Below are positions 1-9,269 of a DNA stretch of 64,000 bases, one piece after another. How positions within the stretch are numbered: position 1 is the stretch's first letter; every line of letters starts with the position of its first letter. The notes under the pieces are model-generated. The model made no database searches, had not been told where the DNA came from, and worked only from the letters and a program-made list of their open reading frames with translations. A program made the translations under genes and the position numbers. Source of the stretch: Candidatus Eisenbergiella merdavium (GTDB lineage: Bacteria; Bacillota; Clostridia; Lachnospirales; Lachnospiraceae); assembly GCA_019119595.1 (NCBI GenBank), contig DWWS01000021.1, positions 177,338-241,337 on the forward strand. The letters are read 5' to 3'.

Positions 1-808
1 AGTGCTTATGAGGTATGCCGCTGCTGCTGCAGTCAAAGATTTCCTCCCTGCAGTCCTCGATCACCCAGTCCTTATACCAGGTAAACAGCTCCCCGGAAAT
101 CCAGTATTTCCAGCAATCCTCATTTTTTTCCTCATCCGGAGGCGCCGGAATGAAGGGCTTTTCCACAAAAACGTTGACAGCGTGCATGCCTCCGGGAGCG
201 GTATGGGACAGATAATTTTCCATCAGCTCCGCCCGAAAGCAGGGAAGGATGTGATGGAATACCCCGGAGCTGTAGATGATGTCATATTCCTCATCCAGAC
301 GGAACGTTCGCAGATCCGCCTGAAAGAAACGGATGTCCACCTGGTGGATGTCCGCCAGTCTCCTGGCCTTTTCAATGCCGGAGCTCGTCGCGTCGAAGGC
401 TGTCACCTGATAGCCGCATTTTGCCAGAAAAACGGCGTCCTTCCCTTCTCCGCAGCCAATTTCCAGAAGGCGCATGGGCCTTGCCGGATAAATTCTTTTC
501 AAAAGCTCCAGACACATTTCATTGGGCCTTGTGCCCCAGTAATAGCCCTCCGCCTGATACCGTTCCTCATACGGCGTGATCGGCTTTTTTCCGGGAATAT
601 ATCCCATCAGCGTGTCGATATCCGTTTCAAGCAGCCCGGCCAGCCGGGGAAGCTGGGTGATATCGGGAAAAGACTGCGCATTTTCCCATTTGGAAACTGC
701 CTGCGGGGAGAGATTCAGCCTCCCGGCAAGCTCCTCCTGGGTATAGCCCTTTGATCTGCGGAAACGGGCGATATTCTCTGCAAGTGTGTTTTTCATTCCT
801 GCTCCCAT
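1..808 (-). CDS. XRE-type HTH / class I SAM-dependent methyltransferase fusion (3' end outside window)
   Basis: Reading leftwards from 808, an open frame runs off the left edge. The first ~65 residues form a Cro/C1-type helix-turn-helix (YTQEELAGRLNLSPQAVSKW, then an LxxLxxLLxTDIDTLMGYxPG end). A class I methyltransferase domain follows, with the SAM-binding glycine motif LLEIGCGEGKDAVFLA, an acidic motif TAFDAT and a YDIIYSSGVFHHILP segment. It resembles TehB/UbiE-like small-molecule methyltransferases, so the substrate is unknown. ATG 808 has AGGAG five bases upstream, and an in-frame ATG at 796 is possible. The fusion implies a DNA-binding protein that methylates something, perhaps a resistance or self-regulated enzyme (inference). 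The C-terminus is not visible. Confidence 0.85.
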   Translation of the reverse strand, partial: MGAGMKNTLAENIARFRRSKGYTQEELAGRLNLSPQAVSKWENAQSFPDITQLPRLAGLLETDIDTLMGYIPGKKPITPYEERYQAEGYYWGTRPNEMCLELLKRIYPARPMRLLEIGCGEGKDAVFLAKCGYQVTAFDATSSGIEKARRLADIHQVDIRFFQADLRTFRLDEEYDIIYSSGVFHHILPCFRAELMENYLSHTAPGGMHAVNVFVEKPFIPAPPDEEKNEDCWKYWISGELFTWYKDWVIEDCREEIFDCSSSGIPHKH

Positions 809-939
809 CTGCGCTCCTTAGCGCGTACAAAGCGGAGAGAGCGGAAGCGCTCTTCTTCACTCTTACCCTCATGCCGAAGCGGATTCCCTCCGCCCTCTGC
901 GGTTCGCTCTCCCATCTGCTCCCCGCTTTCGTCAGCCCT

Positions 940-945
940 ATTGTA
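940..945 (-). promoter_or_regulatory. candidate -10 for the XRE-methyltransferase gene
   Basis: TACAAT on the minus strand lies about 130 bases upstream of the methyltransferase start. No good -35 is visible at the right spacing, so this is tentative. The 809-1209 gap also holds short palindromes in the putative leader and the rightward terminator at 983-1020. Confidence 0.3.
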
Positions 946-982
946 GCAGACTTTTCCGACGGAAAAAATAACGGCTTAAGCG

Positions 983-1020
983 AACAACCGGGGGCAGCTC
1001 AACTCCCGGTTGTTTTTTTC
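983..1020 (+). terminator. intrinsic terminator facing right
   Basis: A perfect 10-bp stem (AACAACCGGG, 983-992, with CCCGGTTGTT, 1005-1014) runs directly into a T tract on the plus strand. There is no rightward gene to its left in the window; the left side is antisense to the methyltransferase gene. It may end antisense or read-through transcription, or act as a leader terminator for the carrier gene at 1210. Confidence 0.75.
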
Positions 1021-1209
1021 TCTCTTGATCGTAAGAATATAGCTTTCTGCAGACACCCTCCCTCAGAAAAAGAATAAATATGCATATCTTCAGCAGAAAG
1101 CGCGGAAATTATGCAGAAAAATCTACCACTTGACCGGCTTTTGCTGTATAATAAATGGAATTCTCCGGCTTTTCGAAGCGCGGGGAAAGACCCAAGGAGG
1201 AGATGTGTC

Positions 1210-2604
1210 ATGGAAAAAAAGAAAAAGAAAAAATTTGAAACGCCGCATACTCTGGTGATCATCGTCTGCCTGATCATCCTTGCCGTAGCGGCCACCTGGT
1301 TTGTTCCGTCCGGCGAGTTCGTACGCTTCGAGGATCCGGTATCCGGAAGGACCGTGGTGGAGGCCGGAAGCTACACCTCGGAAGGGACCAATCCCGTCAG
1401 CTTTCTCGGCATTCCCGGCGTGATGTACCAGGGTATTCTGGAGGCGGTGGACGTGATCGCCTTCCTGATGATCATCGGAGGCGCTTTTGAGCTGGTGAAC
1501 ACAAGCGGCGCCATCCTCGCCCTCTGCCGTACCGTCGGGAAAAAGCTGAAGGGAAAGGAAATTTTTGTAGTTCCCATGTTCCTTACCCTTTTCGCCGTAT
1601 TCGGCACCACAATGGGCATGTCCAACGAGGTGGCGATCTTCGTTCCTATCGGGATCACCATGGCTCTGACGCTGGGCCTGGATAAGGTGACGGGCATGGC
1701 AATGGTCGCGGTCGGCGCTGCCACCGGCTTCACCGCAGGCCTGATGAATCCCTTTACCGTAGGAGTTGCTCAGGATATCGCCGGCGTTCCCCTGTTTTCC
1801 GGAATGGGCTTCCGGGCCGTTCTGCTGATCGCCATGCTGGTCATCGATACCGTTTACATCATCGCCTATGAACGCAGGATCAAAAAACATCCGGAAAAAA
1901 GCATTCTTGCCGGACTTCCGGATGAAAAGGAATTTGTTCCGGATGAGGGCGCGGATGAAAAGATCACCGGCCGCCAGGCTGCTGTTCTGATCGTGCTTTT
2001 CGGCACCCTGGCCATCCTGATCTACGGCCTGCTGGTCTACCAGTGGTATTTTGAGGAAATGGCAGCTCTGTTCCTTGCCATGGGCGTGATCTGCGGCTTC
2101 CTCGCCGGGCTTTCCCCCAGTAAGGTAGCCACCACCTTCACGGCAGGCGCGAAGGGACTTGCGGGCAGCGCTCTTACGGTGGGCTTTGCCAGGGGCATCA
2201 TCATCGTCCTGGAGGATGCCATGATCATTGATACGATCTCCAACGCGGTAGCCCTCGCAGTGAATTCCCTTCCCGCTTCCGTACAGAGCATCGGCTTTTT
2301 CCTGGCCCAGACGGCCACCAGCTTCGTCATCACCTCCGGCTCCGGAATGGCTGCAGTGACCATTCCTCTGATGGCGCCTGTGGCGGATCTGATCGGTCTC
2401 AGCCGCCAGACGCTGGTGCTGGCCTACCAGATGGGAGACGGCTTCTCCAACCTGCTTCTTCCCACCACCTCCAGCCTGCTCGGTACGCTGGCAGTATCCA
2501 GGGTTCCCTACGGCAGATGGGTGAAGTTCATGTTCCCTCTTTTCCTGATCTGGACGCTGCTCGGCTGCGTCATGATGGCGCTGGCTGTTGTTATCGGCTA
2601 CTAA
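1210..2604 (+). CDS. YfcC-family (DcuC superfamily) membrane carrier
   Basis: A 464-residue polytopic inner-membrane protein. After a lysine-rich start (MEKKKKKK), hydrophobic segments begin with a signal-anchor-like helix (HTLVIIVCLIILAVAATWFV). The repeated small-residue loops GTTMGMSNEVAIFVPI and ATSFVITSGSGMAAVTIPL are typical of the C4-dicarboxylate/YfcC and p-aminobenzoyl-glutamate transporter superfamily. ATG 1210 is preceded by AAGGAGG at good spacing; upstream in-frame ATGs lack such a site. The next gene encodes an M20 amidohydrolase, and carrier plus M20 hydrolase is a recurrent pair, so the likely cargo is an acyl-amino acid, dipeptide or aminobenzoyl-glutamate-like amide (inference). 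Confidence 0.85.
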   Translation: MEKKKKKKFETPHTLVIIVCLIILAVAATWFVPSGEFVRFEDPVSGRTVVEAGSYTSEGTNPVSFLGIPGVMYQGILEAVDVIAFLMIIGGAFELVNTSGAILALCRTVGKKLKGKEIFVVPMFLTLFAVFGTTMGMSNEVAIFVPIGITMALTLGLDKVTGMAMVAVGAATGFTAGLMNPFTVGVAQDIAGVPLFSGMGFRAVLLIAMLVIDTVYIIAYERRIKKHPEKSILAGLPDEKEFVPDEGADEKITGRQAAVLIVLFGTLAILIYGLLVYQWYFEEMAALFLAMGVICGFLAGLSPSKVATTFTAGAKGLAGSALTVGFARGIIIVLEDAMIIDTISNAVALAVNSLPASVQSIGFFLAQTATSFVITSGSGMAAVTIPLMAPVADLIGLSRQTLVLAYQMGDGFSNLLLPTTSSLLGTLAVSRVPYGRWVKFMFPLFLIWTLLGCVMMALAVVIGY

Positions 2605-2685
2605 GCAGCCCGACTGCGATTGAACAGCCCTCTTTTACGGTGGAAGCGATAGGCCTTTATGACAGAAATAACAGGAGGTTACCAG

Positions 2686-3861
2686 ATGAAAGAACAGATC
2701 AGAGAATTTATAGATCAGATCGGCCCGGAGCTGGAAGCGATGTCAGACCGGATCTACGATCTTGCGGAAATCAGCAGCCAGGAATTTCAGTCCTGTCAGC
2801 TTCTTGAGGATTTCCTGGAGAAAAACGGCTTCCAGGTAGAACACGGCGCGGGCGGAATGGAAACCGCCTTCCGAGCGGTTTATGAACAGGGGGAGGGCGG
2901 ACCCTCCTTCGGCCTGCTGGCGGAGTATGACGCGCTTCCCATGGGACACGGCTGCGGCCACCAGATGCAGGGCCCTTCCATCCTGGGCGCCGCTCTCTGC
3001 ATCCGAAAGCTGGCGGGAGATGCGCCGTACAAAATCGTGGTGTACGGAACGCCCGCCGAGGAAAGCCTGGGCGGAAAGATCATCATGCAGGAAAACGGCT
3101 GCTTTCAGGATATCGATATCGCACTGATGATGCATGCCGCTCCTGATACCTGCGTAGATATCAAAACCATGGCTCTGGAAAACTTCCGGGTCACCTTTTA
3201 CGGGAAGGAGGCCCACGCCGCCATGAATCCGGAGCAGGGAAGAAGCGCTCTGGACGCCATCCTGCTTTCCTTCCACGGCATCGAGCTTCTGCGGGAGCAT
3301 GTGCTGGAGGATACCCGGATGCATTATACCGTTCTGGATGCGGGCGGCCCCGCCAACGTAGTGCCCGGGAAGGCGGTGGCCGAATACACCCTGCGCTCCT
3401 ACAATACGAGCTATCTTGCTCAGGTGGTGGAGCGGTTCAAAAAGATCATCGAGGGCGCCTCTCTGATGACAGAAACCGCCTTCACCATGGAACGGGATCC
3501 GGCCTACAGCGCCAAGATCCCCTGCATGAAGCTCAACGAGCTGATGATGGAAAACGCACGGGCCTTCGGCGCACCGCAGCTCGCGCCTCCCAGAGAAAAA
3601 ACGGGCTCTACGGATTTCGGCAACGTGATGTACGCCATGCCCGGCTCCTGCATCCGCCTCGCCTTCGTTCCCCCGGGAACCCCCGCCCATTCCCAGGGCT
3701 ATCTGGATGCAGGCAAATCCGAAGCCGCCCACAGGGCGGTGCGCCTGGCCGCCGAGATCCTGGCCGGCACCTGCCTGGATATTCTTAAGACCCCCGGGCT
3801 GATGCAGGAGATACAGGAGGATTTTGCCGCGAGGAAGGAGCAGATGGGGAAGGGGATCTGA
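2686..3861 (+). CDS. M20-family amidohydrolase/peptidase (aminobenzoyl-glutamate hydrolase-like)
   Basis: A 391-residue cytosolic metallo-hydrolase. Family marks are AEYDALPMGHGCGHQMQGP (metal-binding GHxCGH), the glutamate-bearing GTPAEESLGGK, a HAAPDT metal-ligand segment and the dimerisation-domain start GKEAHAAMNPEQGRSALDAI. The arrangement fits the PabB/AbgB-like M20 branch, which hydrolyses N-acyl amino acids or p-aminobenzoyl-glutamate. ATG 2686 follows CAGGAGGTT; an in-frame ATG at 2659 has no comparable site. It sits 81 bases after the YfcC-type carrier on the same strand, so the two probably form an uptake-and-cleavage operon. Its stop lies 3 bases from the stop of the convergent sulfatase gene, leaving no room for a terminator. 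Confidence 0.88.
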   Translation: MKEQIREFIDQIGPELEAMSDRIYDLAEISSQEFQSCQLLEDFLEKNGFQVEHGAGGMETAFRAVYEQGEGGPSFGLLAEYDALPMGHGCGHQMQGPSILGAALCIRKLAGDAPYKIVVYGTPAEESLGGKIIMQENGCFQDIDIALMMHAAPDTCVDIKTMALENFRVTFYGKEAHAAMNPEQGRSALDAILLSFHGIELLREHVLEDTRMHYTVLDAGGPANVVPGKAVAEYTLRSYNTSYLAQVVERFKKIIEGASLMTETAFTMERDPAYSAKIPCMKLNELMMENARAFGAPQLAPPREKTGSTDFGNVMYAMPGSCIRLAFVPPGTPAHSQGYLDAGKSEAAHRAVRLAAEILAGTCLDILKTPGLMQEIQEDFAARKEQMGKGI

Positions 3862-3864
3862 CCT

Positions 3865-5409
3865 CTATCCCTCCTGAAACACCTTCCTCCTCCCCGCATG
3901 AATCCCCGGGCGGCAGAGCTGTCCGAAGCCGGTCACTCCCTCCTTCGCGCCGTCCATGGCGGGATCCGAGTAGCGGTAGAACCACTCCGTCATCTGCGCG
4001 TACATCCGGTCGACCAGGGGGCGGTATTCCGGCTCGTCGATCAGGTTTGTGTTTTCCTCCGGATCAACGGACAGGTGGTACAGCTCGTCCGGCCCGTAGG
4101 GAAGGCGGCAGACATACTTCCATTCCTCCGTCCGGATCATGCGCGTCGGCCCGTATTCGTCGTACACCACCACCCACCGGTCAGAAGCTCCGGCCTCTTC
4201 GGCGGTGTCAACGCCTCCGGTCGTGCCCGAAGCATCCGGCGAGCCTGTCTTTCCCGCGTCAAACACATCGGCAAAGCTCTTTCCCGGAAGCCTTTCCGTC
4301 TGGCCGCATGCTTCCTTCCCCTCTTTTTCCGTCTCCGGGAATCCCCCGTCAATCCCGACCATATCCATCAGCGTGGGGAAGAAGTCGTACTGGCTGCACA
4401 TTCTTTCACATACCACTCCGGCGGGATAATGCGCGGGCCAGGAGATCAGCAGAGGCACCTTGACGGCGGTATCGTACATGTTGAAGGGGAACGTTCCGTT
4501 TCCCTTGCCCCAGATTCCATGGTGGCCCATGTTCATGCCGTTATCCGCAGTGAAGATCACGATGGTATCCTCCCGCATCCCCAGCGCCTCCAGCCGGTCG
4601 AGAAGGCGTCCGATGTCGGCGTCCATTGCAGTGATCGCTGCATAATAGCCCCGCAGCAGCGATTTTCTCACCTCTCCCGTTCCATAGGGAGCGCTCTCGA
4701 TCTGGTTGGGGTGGATGGGCAGCTCCGGCATGGCGGTAAAGCCGCAGTCCCGGTACATATCGATGAATTCCTTCGGATGCTGGTCCTCGTCCCAGGGGGA
4801 GTGGGGCGCGGTATAGTGGACGCTTAAGTAAAAGGGCTCCTCCTGCTCCTTAAATTCCTCCAGCCAGCCGAGCGCTTTATCCGTGATCACGTTTGTGATA
4901 TACCGGTTTTCAAAATAAACTCTGCCGTCCTCCACGATATCCGCCTTATCATAGTAGCAGCCTCCCCGTCCGATGGTAAACCAGCGGTCGAAGCCGTGCT
5001 GAGGAACGACGCTGTCTCCCAGATGCCATTTGCCGGAAAGCGCACAGGTGTATCCGTTCTCCTTCAGCACATCCGTGTAGGTGAGCATGCCGTCCAGATA
5101 GCGGATGGGTTTGTCCTCCAGTTTATAATAGGGATCCTCTTTGATCTCTCCGAGCGCATCCCTGTCCAGGTTGCCGGAGCAGATCCAGTCCTGCACGCCG
5201 TGGGCTGAGGGCATCCGCCCGGTCAGCAGGCTGGCCCTGGCGGGCGAGCAGACCGGAGATGTGCAGAAGAAATTTTCAAAGCGGTATCCCTCCGCCGCCA
5301 GACGGTCCATGTTGGGCGTGTAAATATCCGTATTTCCCGCGCAGCGCATGGCCCATGCGCCCTGGTCGTCGCTGAGGATGAACAGAATATTCGGTTTCCT
5401 TTCTTTCAT
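3865..5409 (-). CDS. type I sulfatase (arylsulfatase A family), Cys-type
   Basis: A 514-residue sulfatase. It starts KPNILFILSDDQGAWAMRC (metal-binding DD) and carries the formylglycine site C54-S-P-A-R in TSPVCSPARASLLTGR, followed by SGKWHLGD, HYTAPHSPWDED and FTADNGMNMGHHGIWGKGN. Cys at position 54 needs oxidation by an anaerobic radical-SAM maturase, which is not in this window. No signal peptide is seen, so it probably acts in the cytosol on imported sulfated sugars. An unusual Gly/Ser/Thr/Ala-rich linker near residues 395-420 separates the core from the C-terminal subdomain. It is the last gene of the permease/binding-protein operon, so it likely desulfates that importer's cargo. Confidence 0.93.
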   Translation of the reverse strand: MKERKPNILFILSDDQGAWAMRCAGNTDIYTPNMDRLAAEGYRFENFFCTSPVCSPARASLLTGRMPSAHGVQDWICSGNLDRDALGEIKEDPYYKLEDKPIRYLDGMLTYTDVLKENGYTCALSGKWHLGDSVVPQHGFDRWFTIGRGGCYYDKADIVEDGRVYFENRYITNVITDKALGWLEEFKEQEEPFYLSVHYTAPHSPWDEDQHPKEFIDMYRDCGFTAMPELPIHPNQIESAPYGTGEVRKSLLRGYYAAITAMDADIGRLLDRLEALGMREDTIVIFTADNGMNMGHHGIWGKGNGTFPFNMYDTAVKVPLLISWPAHYPAGVVCERMCSQYDFFPTLMDMVGIDGGFPETEKEGKEACGQTERLPGKSFADVFDAGKTGSPDASGTTGGVDTAEEAGASDRWVVVYDEYGPTRMIRTEEWKYVCRLPYGPDELYHLSVDPEENTNLIDEPEYRPLVDRMYAQMTEWFYRYSDPAMDGAKEGVTGFGQLCRPGIHAGRRKVFQEG

Positions 5410-5497
5410 TGCAGAATTCCTTTCTTTTCAAACCGGATGTCTTTTCAGACAGACAGGCAGGAAGCGCCGCTTCCTGCCCGTTCGTCAGTCTCTTTTC

Positions 5498-7120
5498 TTA
5501 TTCGGCTGCGGCTCCGCCCCATGCGTCAAGCTGGGTCTGGATTTCATCCAGCAGAACCTGTACGCCGTTGTCTTCAAGCGCCTGTAAGAATTTCGGCACG
5601 TTATCTGCGGGATCCACCATTCCGCTCTCAAGAGCCTTGGCGTATTCCTCCACCGTGCTGGTCAGCGCCGCGATCTCGGCCTCCACAGGAGTGGTGTCGA
5701 AGGTGAAGCCGTTGTGAGGCGCGGTAACTGCGGATTCATTGTACTCGGTGAACATCTCTTCGATGTTGTCCGGATAGGAGATATCCCATTTCTGGTTGAA
5801 CGGTGTTCCGAACTGCCATCCATAGGTATAATCATAGCCGTTGTCTGCCGGATCAAGCGTTCCGCCCATGGTTCTGTCCACCTGGGTGTCGCCGACTGCG
5901 GTATAGTGCTCTCCCTCGATTCCGTGGCGGATCAGGGTTCCTACATATTCGTCCGTATTCAGCAGGTTGATGAATTCAAGCGATTTCTCCGGATACTCGG
6001 ATGCGGAGGAGATGGCGAGCAGTCCGCCCATCGCGTTTCTGGTCTCGAACAGAGGATCCATCAGCGGAACGAAGGTCACGCCGTGTCCGGTCTTGGCTTC
6101 CTCGGATTCCGCTGCGCCGGGCGCATAGGAGATCACATAGGAGAACAGCTTTCCGTTTGCGAAATCGTTATCTCTGTTTGCGGTATCGGTATCATAGTTT
6201 ACAGGGTCAGCGGACAGATATCCGTTATTGTACCAGTCACGCACCAGGTTGCAGTAATCCATGTATTCCTGGCTTGCATACTGATTGAACACCTCAGCCT
6301 CTCCGGCGAAGTTATCCATTTCAGCTACCGGTGATGCTCCCGGAAGAGCAGGCGTTCCGGTAAGACTCTCGTAAGGAGTGGTCAGATTGAAGTTCATTCC
6401 GCTTACGCCGATGACATTCTGTCCGGCCGCCGTGGATTTCTCCTTCACGGTCTTAAGCACCTCGGTATAATCCTCAAGGGTTTTCACCGTGCTCAGATCG
6501 ATGCCGTACTCCTCTGCCATATCGCTGTTTACAAAGAAGCCCGCCTGCCATCCCATTTCCTTATAGGAAGGCACGCCGTAGATCTTTCCGTCGATGGAAG
6601 CCGCCGTCCAGATTTCCTGAGGAACGAATTCCCAGGTTTCCTTCGCGTACTGAGGAAGCAGCTCGGAAATATCCATGAAAGCGCCTCTTCCTGCAAACTG
6701 GGTATAGTTGGTGGTCCAGTTTGCGGTAAAGCAGATATCGAAATAGTCGCCGGAATTGATCAGAGTAGGCATTTTTTCCTTATAATCCGGATTGGCGATG
6801 ACCGTATAGTCGATTTCCACACCGATCTTTTCTTTTGTATACTCGTTCAGCTCCGCCATAACCTTATCCGTATCGGCAGCCACCGGGTTGATGGACATAT
6901 ACCATTTCAGGGTGACGATCTCATCCGAGCCGGTTTCCTCCGCCGGAGCTTCCTCCGCCGTCGTTTCAGCCGCGGACGCTTCCTCCGTTGCCGCCGCGCT
7001 CTCAGCAGCTTCCGGCGCAGCCGTCTGCGTCGTGGTCTGCGAGGAGCTGCCGCAGCCCGCAAGCATGGCCGTGGTAAGGATCAGGGCCAGTCCTGTGCTC
7101 AACAGTTTCTTCATCTTCAT
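5498..7120 (-). CDS. extracellular sugar-binding lipoprotein of an LplABC-type ABC importer
   Basis: A 540-residue solute-binding protein. The N-terminus KKLLSTGLALILTTAMLAGCGSS is a lipoprotein signal peptide with lipobox LAGC, followed by a Ser/Thr/Ala/Glu-rich tether up to about residue 68. The mature part (ITLKWYMS-like start, GVPSYKEMGWQAGFFVNSD, ISSASEYPEKSLEFINLL) matches family 1 oligosaccharide-binding proteins of the LplA/YtcQ type. ATG 7120 has GGAGGG upstream. It lies directly after two permease genes and before a sulfatase gene, so the ligand is probably an oligosaccharide carrying sulfate (inference). No ATPase gene accompanies it, and the MsmX-like ATPase at 46.0-47.1 kb could energise it. 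Confidence 0.92.
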   Translation of the reverse strand: MKMKKLLSTGLALILTTAMLAGCGSSSQTTTQTAAPEAAESAAATEEASAAETTAEEAPAEETGSDEIVTLKWYMSINPVAADTDKVMAELNEYTKEKIGVEIDYTVIANPDYKEKMPTLINSGDYFDICFTANWTTNYTQFAGRGAFMDISELLPQYAKETWEFVPQEIWTAASIDGKIYGVPSYKEMGWQAGFFVNSDMAEEYGIDLSTVKTLEDYTEVLKTVKEKSTAAGQNVIGVSGMNFNLTTPYESLTGTPALPGASPVAEMDNFAGEAEVFNQYASQEYMDYCNLVRDWYNNGYLSADPVNYDTDTANRDNDFANGKLFSYVISYAPGAAESEEAKTGHGVTFVPLMDPLFETRNAMGGLLAISSASEYPEKSLEFINLLNTDEYVGTLIRHGIEGEHYTAVGDTQVDRTMGGTLDPADNGYDYTYGWQFGTPFNQKWDISYPDNIEEMFTEYNESAVTAPHNGFTFDTTPVEAEIAALTSTVEEYAKALESGMVDPADNVPKFLQALEDNGVQVLLDEIQTQLDAWGGAAAE

Positions 7121-7226
7121 ACTCTTTTCCCTCCATCGTTTTTATTTGTATCTATTCACAAAATGCAGATTCTCTGCATTTTACAAATCTGTTTCCTGCG
7201 GCGGTTCGTCCCCCGCCGATATTTAT

Positions 7227-8147
7227 TCAGCCCTTTACGCCGCCCACCGTGAGGCCCTTTACAAAATATTTCTGGAAGAACGGATAGGCCAGCATGACCG
7301 GAAGCACCACCAGAACCGTCAGGGCCATACGGCCGCTGTCCGTAGGCGCGTTCTTCGCCATTTCCGCGTATTCCAGCGCGTTTGCCGAGGACTGCGTAAG
7401 CGCCTCCAGGCTGTTCTGCATGCTCTGCAGAAGCGTCTGGATCGGATACTTTTCCGTTTCAAAGATATACAGCATTCCCAGGAACCAGTCGTTCCAGTAG
7501 GCGATCACGGTGAACAGGCCGATGGTCGCGACGCCGGGTTTGGAAAGCGGAAGCACGATCCTGAGGAAGGTATAAAATTCTCCCGCGCCGTCGATGTGGG
7601 CCGCCTCAATGATCTCCAGGGGAATCCCCTTGAAAAAGGTCCGAAGCACCACCACGTAGAATACGTTCAGGGACATGGGAAAGATCAGCGCCCATACCGT
7701 ATCGCGAAGCCCAAGGAGCTGGGTGTTTACCATGTAGCTTGGCACCAGGCCGCCGTTGAACAGCATGGTGAACAGAAGCAGCAGTGTGAGGACCCGGCCG
7801 TAGCGGTAATCCGGGCGGGACAGCACATAGGAAAGCATTGTGGTCACCACCAGGCTGAACAGGGTTCCGAACACCGTCACGAACAGGGTAATCGCATAGG
7901 AACGCACGATCTGATCTCCCAGCCTCAGGAAGAACCGATATGCCTCCAGGCTGAATTCCGCCGGGAAGAAGGAATAACCCTTCAGAAAAATACTCTGCTC
8001 GCTGCTGAAGGAAACGATGACCACCAGCAGGACCGGCAGCACACACACCGCGGCCAGCAGGGTAAGGATCACCAGCAGAATAATATTGGAACGTACGCTG
8101 ATCGCGTTGATCCTCTTTTCTTTGATGGGATGAACCGCTTTTGACAT
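7227..8147 (-). CDS. carbohydrate ABC transporter permease, LplC/YtcP (MalG-like) type
   Basis: A 306-residue inner-membrane protein with about six hydrophobic segments. The first is ILLVILTLLAAVCVLPVLLVV. The cytoplasmic EAA loop EIIEAAHIDGAGEFYTFLRIVLPLSKPG couples it to the ATPase. The C-terminus KYFVKGLTVGGVKG is typical of the MalG-like half-permease. ATG 8147 has AGGAGG in front. It lies 12 bases downstream of the partner permease and 106 bases before the binding-protein gene, in operon order permease-permease-binding protein. Confidence 0.93.
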   Translation of the reverse strand: MSKAVHPIKEKRINAISVRSNIILLVILTLLAAVCVLPVLLVVIVSFSSEQSIFLKGYSFFPAEFSLEAYRFFLRLGDQIVRSYAITLFVTVFGTLFSLVVTTMLSYVLSRPDYRYGRVLTLLLLFTMLFNGGLVPSYMVNTQLLGLRDTVWALIFPMSLNVFYVVVLRTFFKGIPLEIIEAAHIDGAGEFYTFLRIVLPLSKPGVATIGLFTVIAYWNDWFLGMLYIFETEKYPIQTLLQSMQNSLEALTQSSANALEYAEMAKNAPTDSGRMALTVLVVLPVMLAYPFFQKYFVKGLTVGGVKG

Positions 8148-8159
8148 ATGTAAGCCTCC

Positions 8160-9074
8160 TTAAAACAGTGCGCTGTCCTTATCGATCTTACGCACGATGA
8201 AGTTGGACACCAGCACCAGGATAAAGCCGACAAGAGACTGATAAAGGCTTGCCGCAGCCGACATCCCGATATTTCCGTTTTCCTTCAGCGCCCGGTATAC
8301 ATAGGTATCGATCACGTTCGTCACCGGGAACAGCGGGCCGGAATTTCTCGGAAGCTGGTAAAACAGGCCGAAATCCGCATAAAAGATCTTTCCGATCGCA
8401 AGAATGGTCAATACGATCATCATGCTCTTTAAGGAAGGAAGCGTAATATAACGGATCTGTTGCCACTTGGTCGCGCCATCCATCAGAGCCGCCTCATAAT
8501 AATCGTTCGAGATTCCCACGATGGTTCCCAGATACATGACGGTGGAATAGCCCAGCGTTTTCCAGATCTGGAAAACCACCAGAATGAAGGGCCACGCCGA
8601 AGGCTCCGAATACCAGGTCACGTTCAGGCCGAACGCCCGGTTGATGAAGCCGTTGTCCACGCTCAGCAGGGAGTAGGCGATAAAGGAAACCACTACCCAG
8701 GAGAGGAAGTAGGGCGCCATAAAGATCGTCTGATAGACCTTGGCCGCCCTTTTCTGATGCAGCTCATTCAGGATGATGGCCATGGTTACCGCGAGAACCA
8801 GATCGAGGACAATGAACAGAAGATTGTAGCCAAGCGTATTTCTCGTAATGATCCAGGCGTCCTTCGTCCGGAACAGATATTCAAAGTTCTTGAAGCCGTT
8901 CCACGCGCTCCCGAAGATGCCGTCCCGGATGTTGTACTGCTTGAAGGCAAGGACGATTCCCGACAGCGGAAGATATTTAAACAGGATCATCAGAATGATT
9001 CCCGGCAGCGCCATCATCGTAAGCGGCAGGTTCTTCTTAAAATAAAACCAGCGGCTTCTTTTGCGTGTTTTCAT
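8160..9074 (-). CDS. carbohydrate ABC transporter permease, LplB (MalF-like) type
   Basis: A 304-residue inner-membrane protein. It has the LplB-family opening LPLTMMALPGIILMILFKYLPLSGIVLAF and the EAA loop EAALMDGATKWQQIRYITLPSLK. ATG 9074 is preceded by GGAGG with 7-base spacing. It is the first gene of the permease-permease-binding protein-sulfatase run. The ~195-base space before it, after the second sulfatase gene, holds AT-rich sequence but no clean terminator, so transcription may continue from the sulfatase gene at 10721. Confidence 0.93.
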   Translation of the reverse strand: MKTRKRSRWFYFKKNLPLTMMALPGIILMILFKYLPLSGIVLAFKQYNIRDGIFGSAWNGFKNFEYLFRTKDAWIITRNTLGYNLLFIVLDLVLAVTMAIILNELHQKRAAKVYQTIFMAPYFLSWVVVSFIAYSLLSVDNGFINRAFGLNVTWYSEPSAWPFILVVFQIWKTLGYSTVMYLGTIVGISNDYYEAALMDGATKWQQIRYITLPSLKSMMIVLTILAIGKIFYADFGLFYQLPRNSGPLFPVTNVIDTYVYRALKENGNIGMSAAASLYQSLVGFILVLVSNFIVRKIDKDSALF

Positions 9075-9269
9075 AAGACATCCTCCAAGCTCTCAAGCAA
9101 CACTCCGGCAGCGCCTCAGAGACGCTCCCTCAGCGCCCCGGCAGAATTGACATCTGAAGCGCCTTTTGCTTTTCTTTTTCTGATCTGTTTTTATTTTATA
9201 CGGCTTCCTGCTTTTCAACAACGCGACTTTTTTTAAGTGAGGTGGATTTTTTTCATCCGGCCCGGCAGC

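Noticed and set aside
1130..1152. TTGACC followed by TATAAT upstream of the YfcC-type carrier gene
   Set aside because: The spacer is only 11 bases, too short for a sigma-70-type promoter; the -10 alone may be real but cannot be supported.
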